Below, one piece after another: positions 13,464 through 15,644 of a DNA stretch of 15,644 bases. A program made the position numbers and the translations under genes. Location of the stretch: NCBI GenBank assembly GCA_025361465.1, contig JANYAG010000297.1, positions 1-15,644 on the forward strand, written 5' to 3'. The first letter of the stretch is position 1; each line of letters begins with the position of its first letter. Source of the DNA: Gemmatimonadota bacterium (GTDB lineage Bacteria; Gemmatimonadota; Gemmatimonadetes; Gemmatimonadales; GWC2-71-9). The notes beneath the pieces are model-generated. The model searched no databases. It was given only the letters and a program-made list of their open reading frames with translations, and had not been told where the DNA came from.

Positions 13464-13631
13464 TGGGCTGCGACTCCCTGGGCGACAGAAGACCTGCAGC
13501 CGGGCCGATCCGATCGACCCGGCATCACGTGAAAGCGGAACCCGGTGACAGGGGGTAAGACGTCCGGCCCCGGCGGGCGTTAAGGGAGGCGGGCGCGGCG
13601 GAGCTTCCGAGGACAGCGGTGCTGGCGCCCT

Positions 13632-13659
13632 TTGTCGCGGTCCCCAAATCGACTATGAT
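13632..13659 (+). promoter_or_regulatory. Sigma-70-type promoter of tRNA-Pro
   Basis: TTGTCG (13632-13637) and TATGAT (13654-13659) are 16 nt apart. The -10 box ends 24 nt before the tRNA 5' end. The -10 is strong and the -35 moderate. Confidence 0.65.
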
Positions 13660-13683
13660 TGCCGCGCTGGGTCTGGGCAGATC

Positions 13684-13757
<74 letters not shown>

Positions 13758-13784
13758 TAGCGAAGCAGTCAAAGCCTGTATGCA

Positions 13785-13820
13785 CGACACGGGGCGCTCA
13801 AGGCGCCCCGTGTCGCGTTT
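13785..13820. terminator. Strong hairpin, probable terminator for tRNA-Pro and possibly the convergent kinase gene
   Basis: A perfect 13-bp inverted repeat (13785-13797 with 13803-13815) has loop TCAAG and the GC-rich core GGGGCGC. On the plus strand it is followed by only a short T run (CGTTT), and on the minus strand by none. It is therefore best as a plus-strand terminator, with stem strength compensating for the weak tail. It lies 34 nt beyond the kinase stop. Confidence 0.65.
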
Positions 13821-13848
13821 CCAGTTGAGCTGCGCCCCCGGCGGACGG

Positions 13849-15644
<1,796 letters not shown>

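Overview
This is a GC-rich, densely coding chromosomal window from what looks like a Gram-negative soil or aquatic bacterium. It encodes a SURF1 cytochrome-oxidase assembly protein, two proteins that look like outer-membrane barrels, several Sec signal peptides with an Ala-rich end followed by Gln, and a membrane-anchored Ser/Thr kinase. Gemmatimonadota is my best guess from the overall style (kinase starting RDLRLKR..VAVKVL, GTG/TTG starts, secreted hydrolases), but this is inference and no phylogenetic marker is present.

Positions 1-4167 (+) hold a five-gene catabolic operon with 4-nt ATGA overlaps at three of four junctions. It contains a DHDPS-family deaminase (5' end outside the window), a two-cysteine proline-racemase-family epimerase, a DadA-like flavoprotein, a small [2Fe-2S] protein and an OoxA/HcnB-type flavoprotein with a C-terminal Cys cluster. 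Together they fit the D-side route of trans-4-hydroxy-L-proline breakdown: epimerisation to cis-4-hydroxy-D-proline, oxidation by a three-subunit dehydrogenase, then deamination to alpha-ketoglutarate semialdehyde. The semialdehyde dehydrogenase and a transporter are not in the window.

Positions 4156-5908 (-) form a compact regulator/membrane operon: Fur-family regulator, CopD-family membrane protein, MarR-family regulator. It converges on the hydroxyproline operon with a 12-bp overlap. Divergently, positions 5995-8761 (+) encode two secreted metallohydrolases: a PafA-like alkaline phosphatase and an M19 membrane dipeptidase. The dipeptidase 3' end overlaps the convergent SURF1 gene by 56 bp.

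Positions 9609-10477 (+) carry a small barrel-like protein followed by a tRNA-Leu(GAG)/tRNA-Thr(CGT) pair with a clear promoter and a perfect bidirectional terminator. Positions 10534-13463 (-) are a three-gene operon of unknown purpose: flavin amine-oxidase-like protein, a tail-anchored protein resembling the RMD1/DUF155 family, and a secreted small barrel-like protein. This is the least explained unit here. tRNA-Pro(GGG) follows at 13684-13757 with its own promoter and a strong hairpin downstream. The window closes with a Ser/Thr kinase on the minus strand whose C-terminal, probably extracytoplasmic part is made of Sel1-like repeats; its extreme N-terminus lies beyond the right edge.

No insertion sequence, CRISPR array, phage gene or integration scar was seen, and no gene-free stretch exceeds 300 bases.
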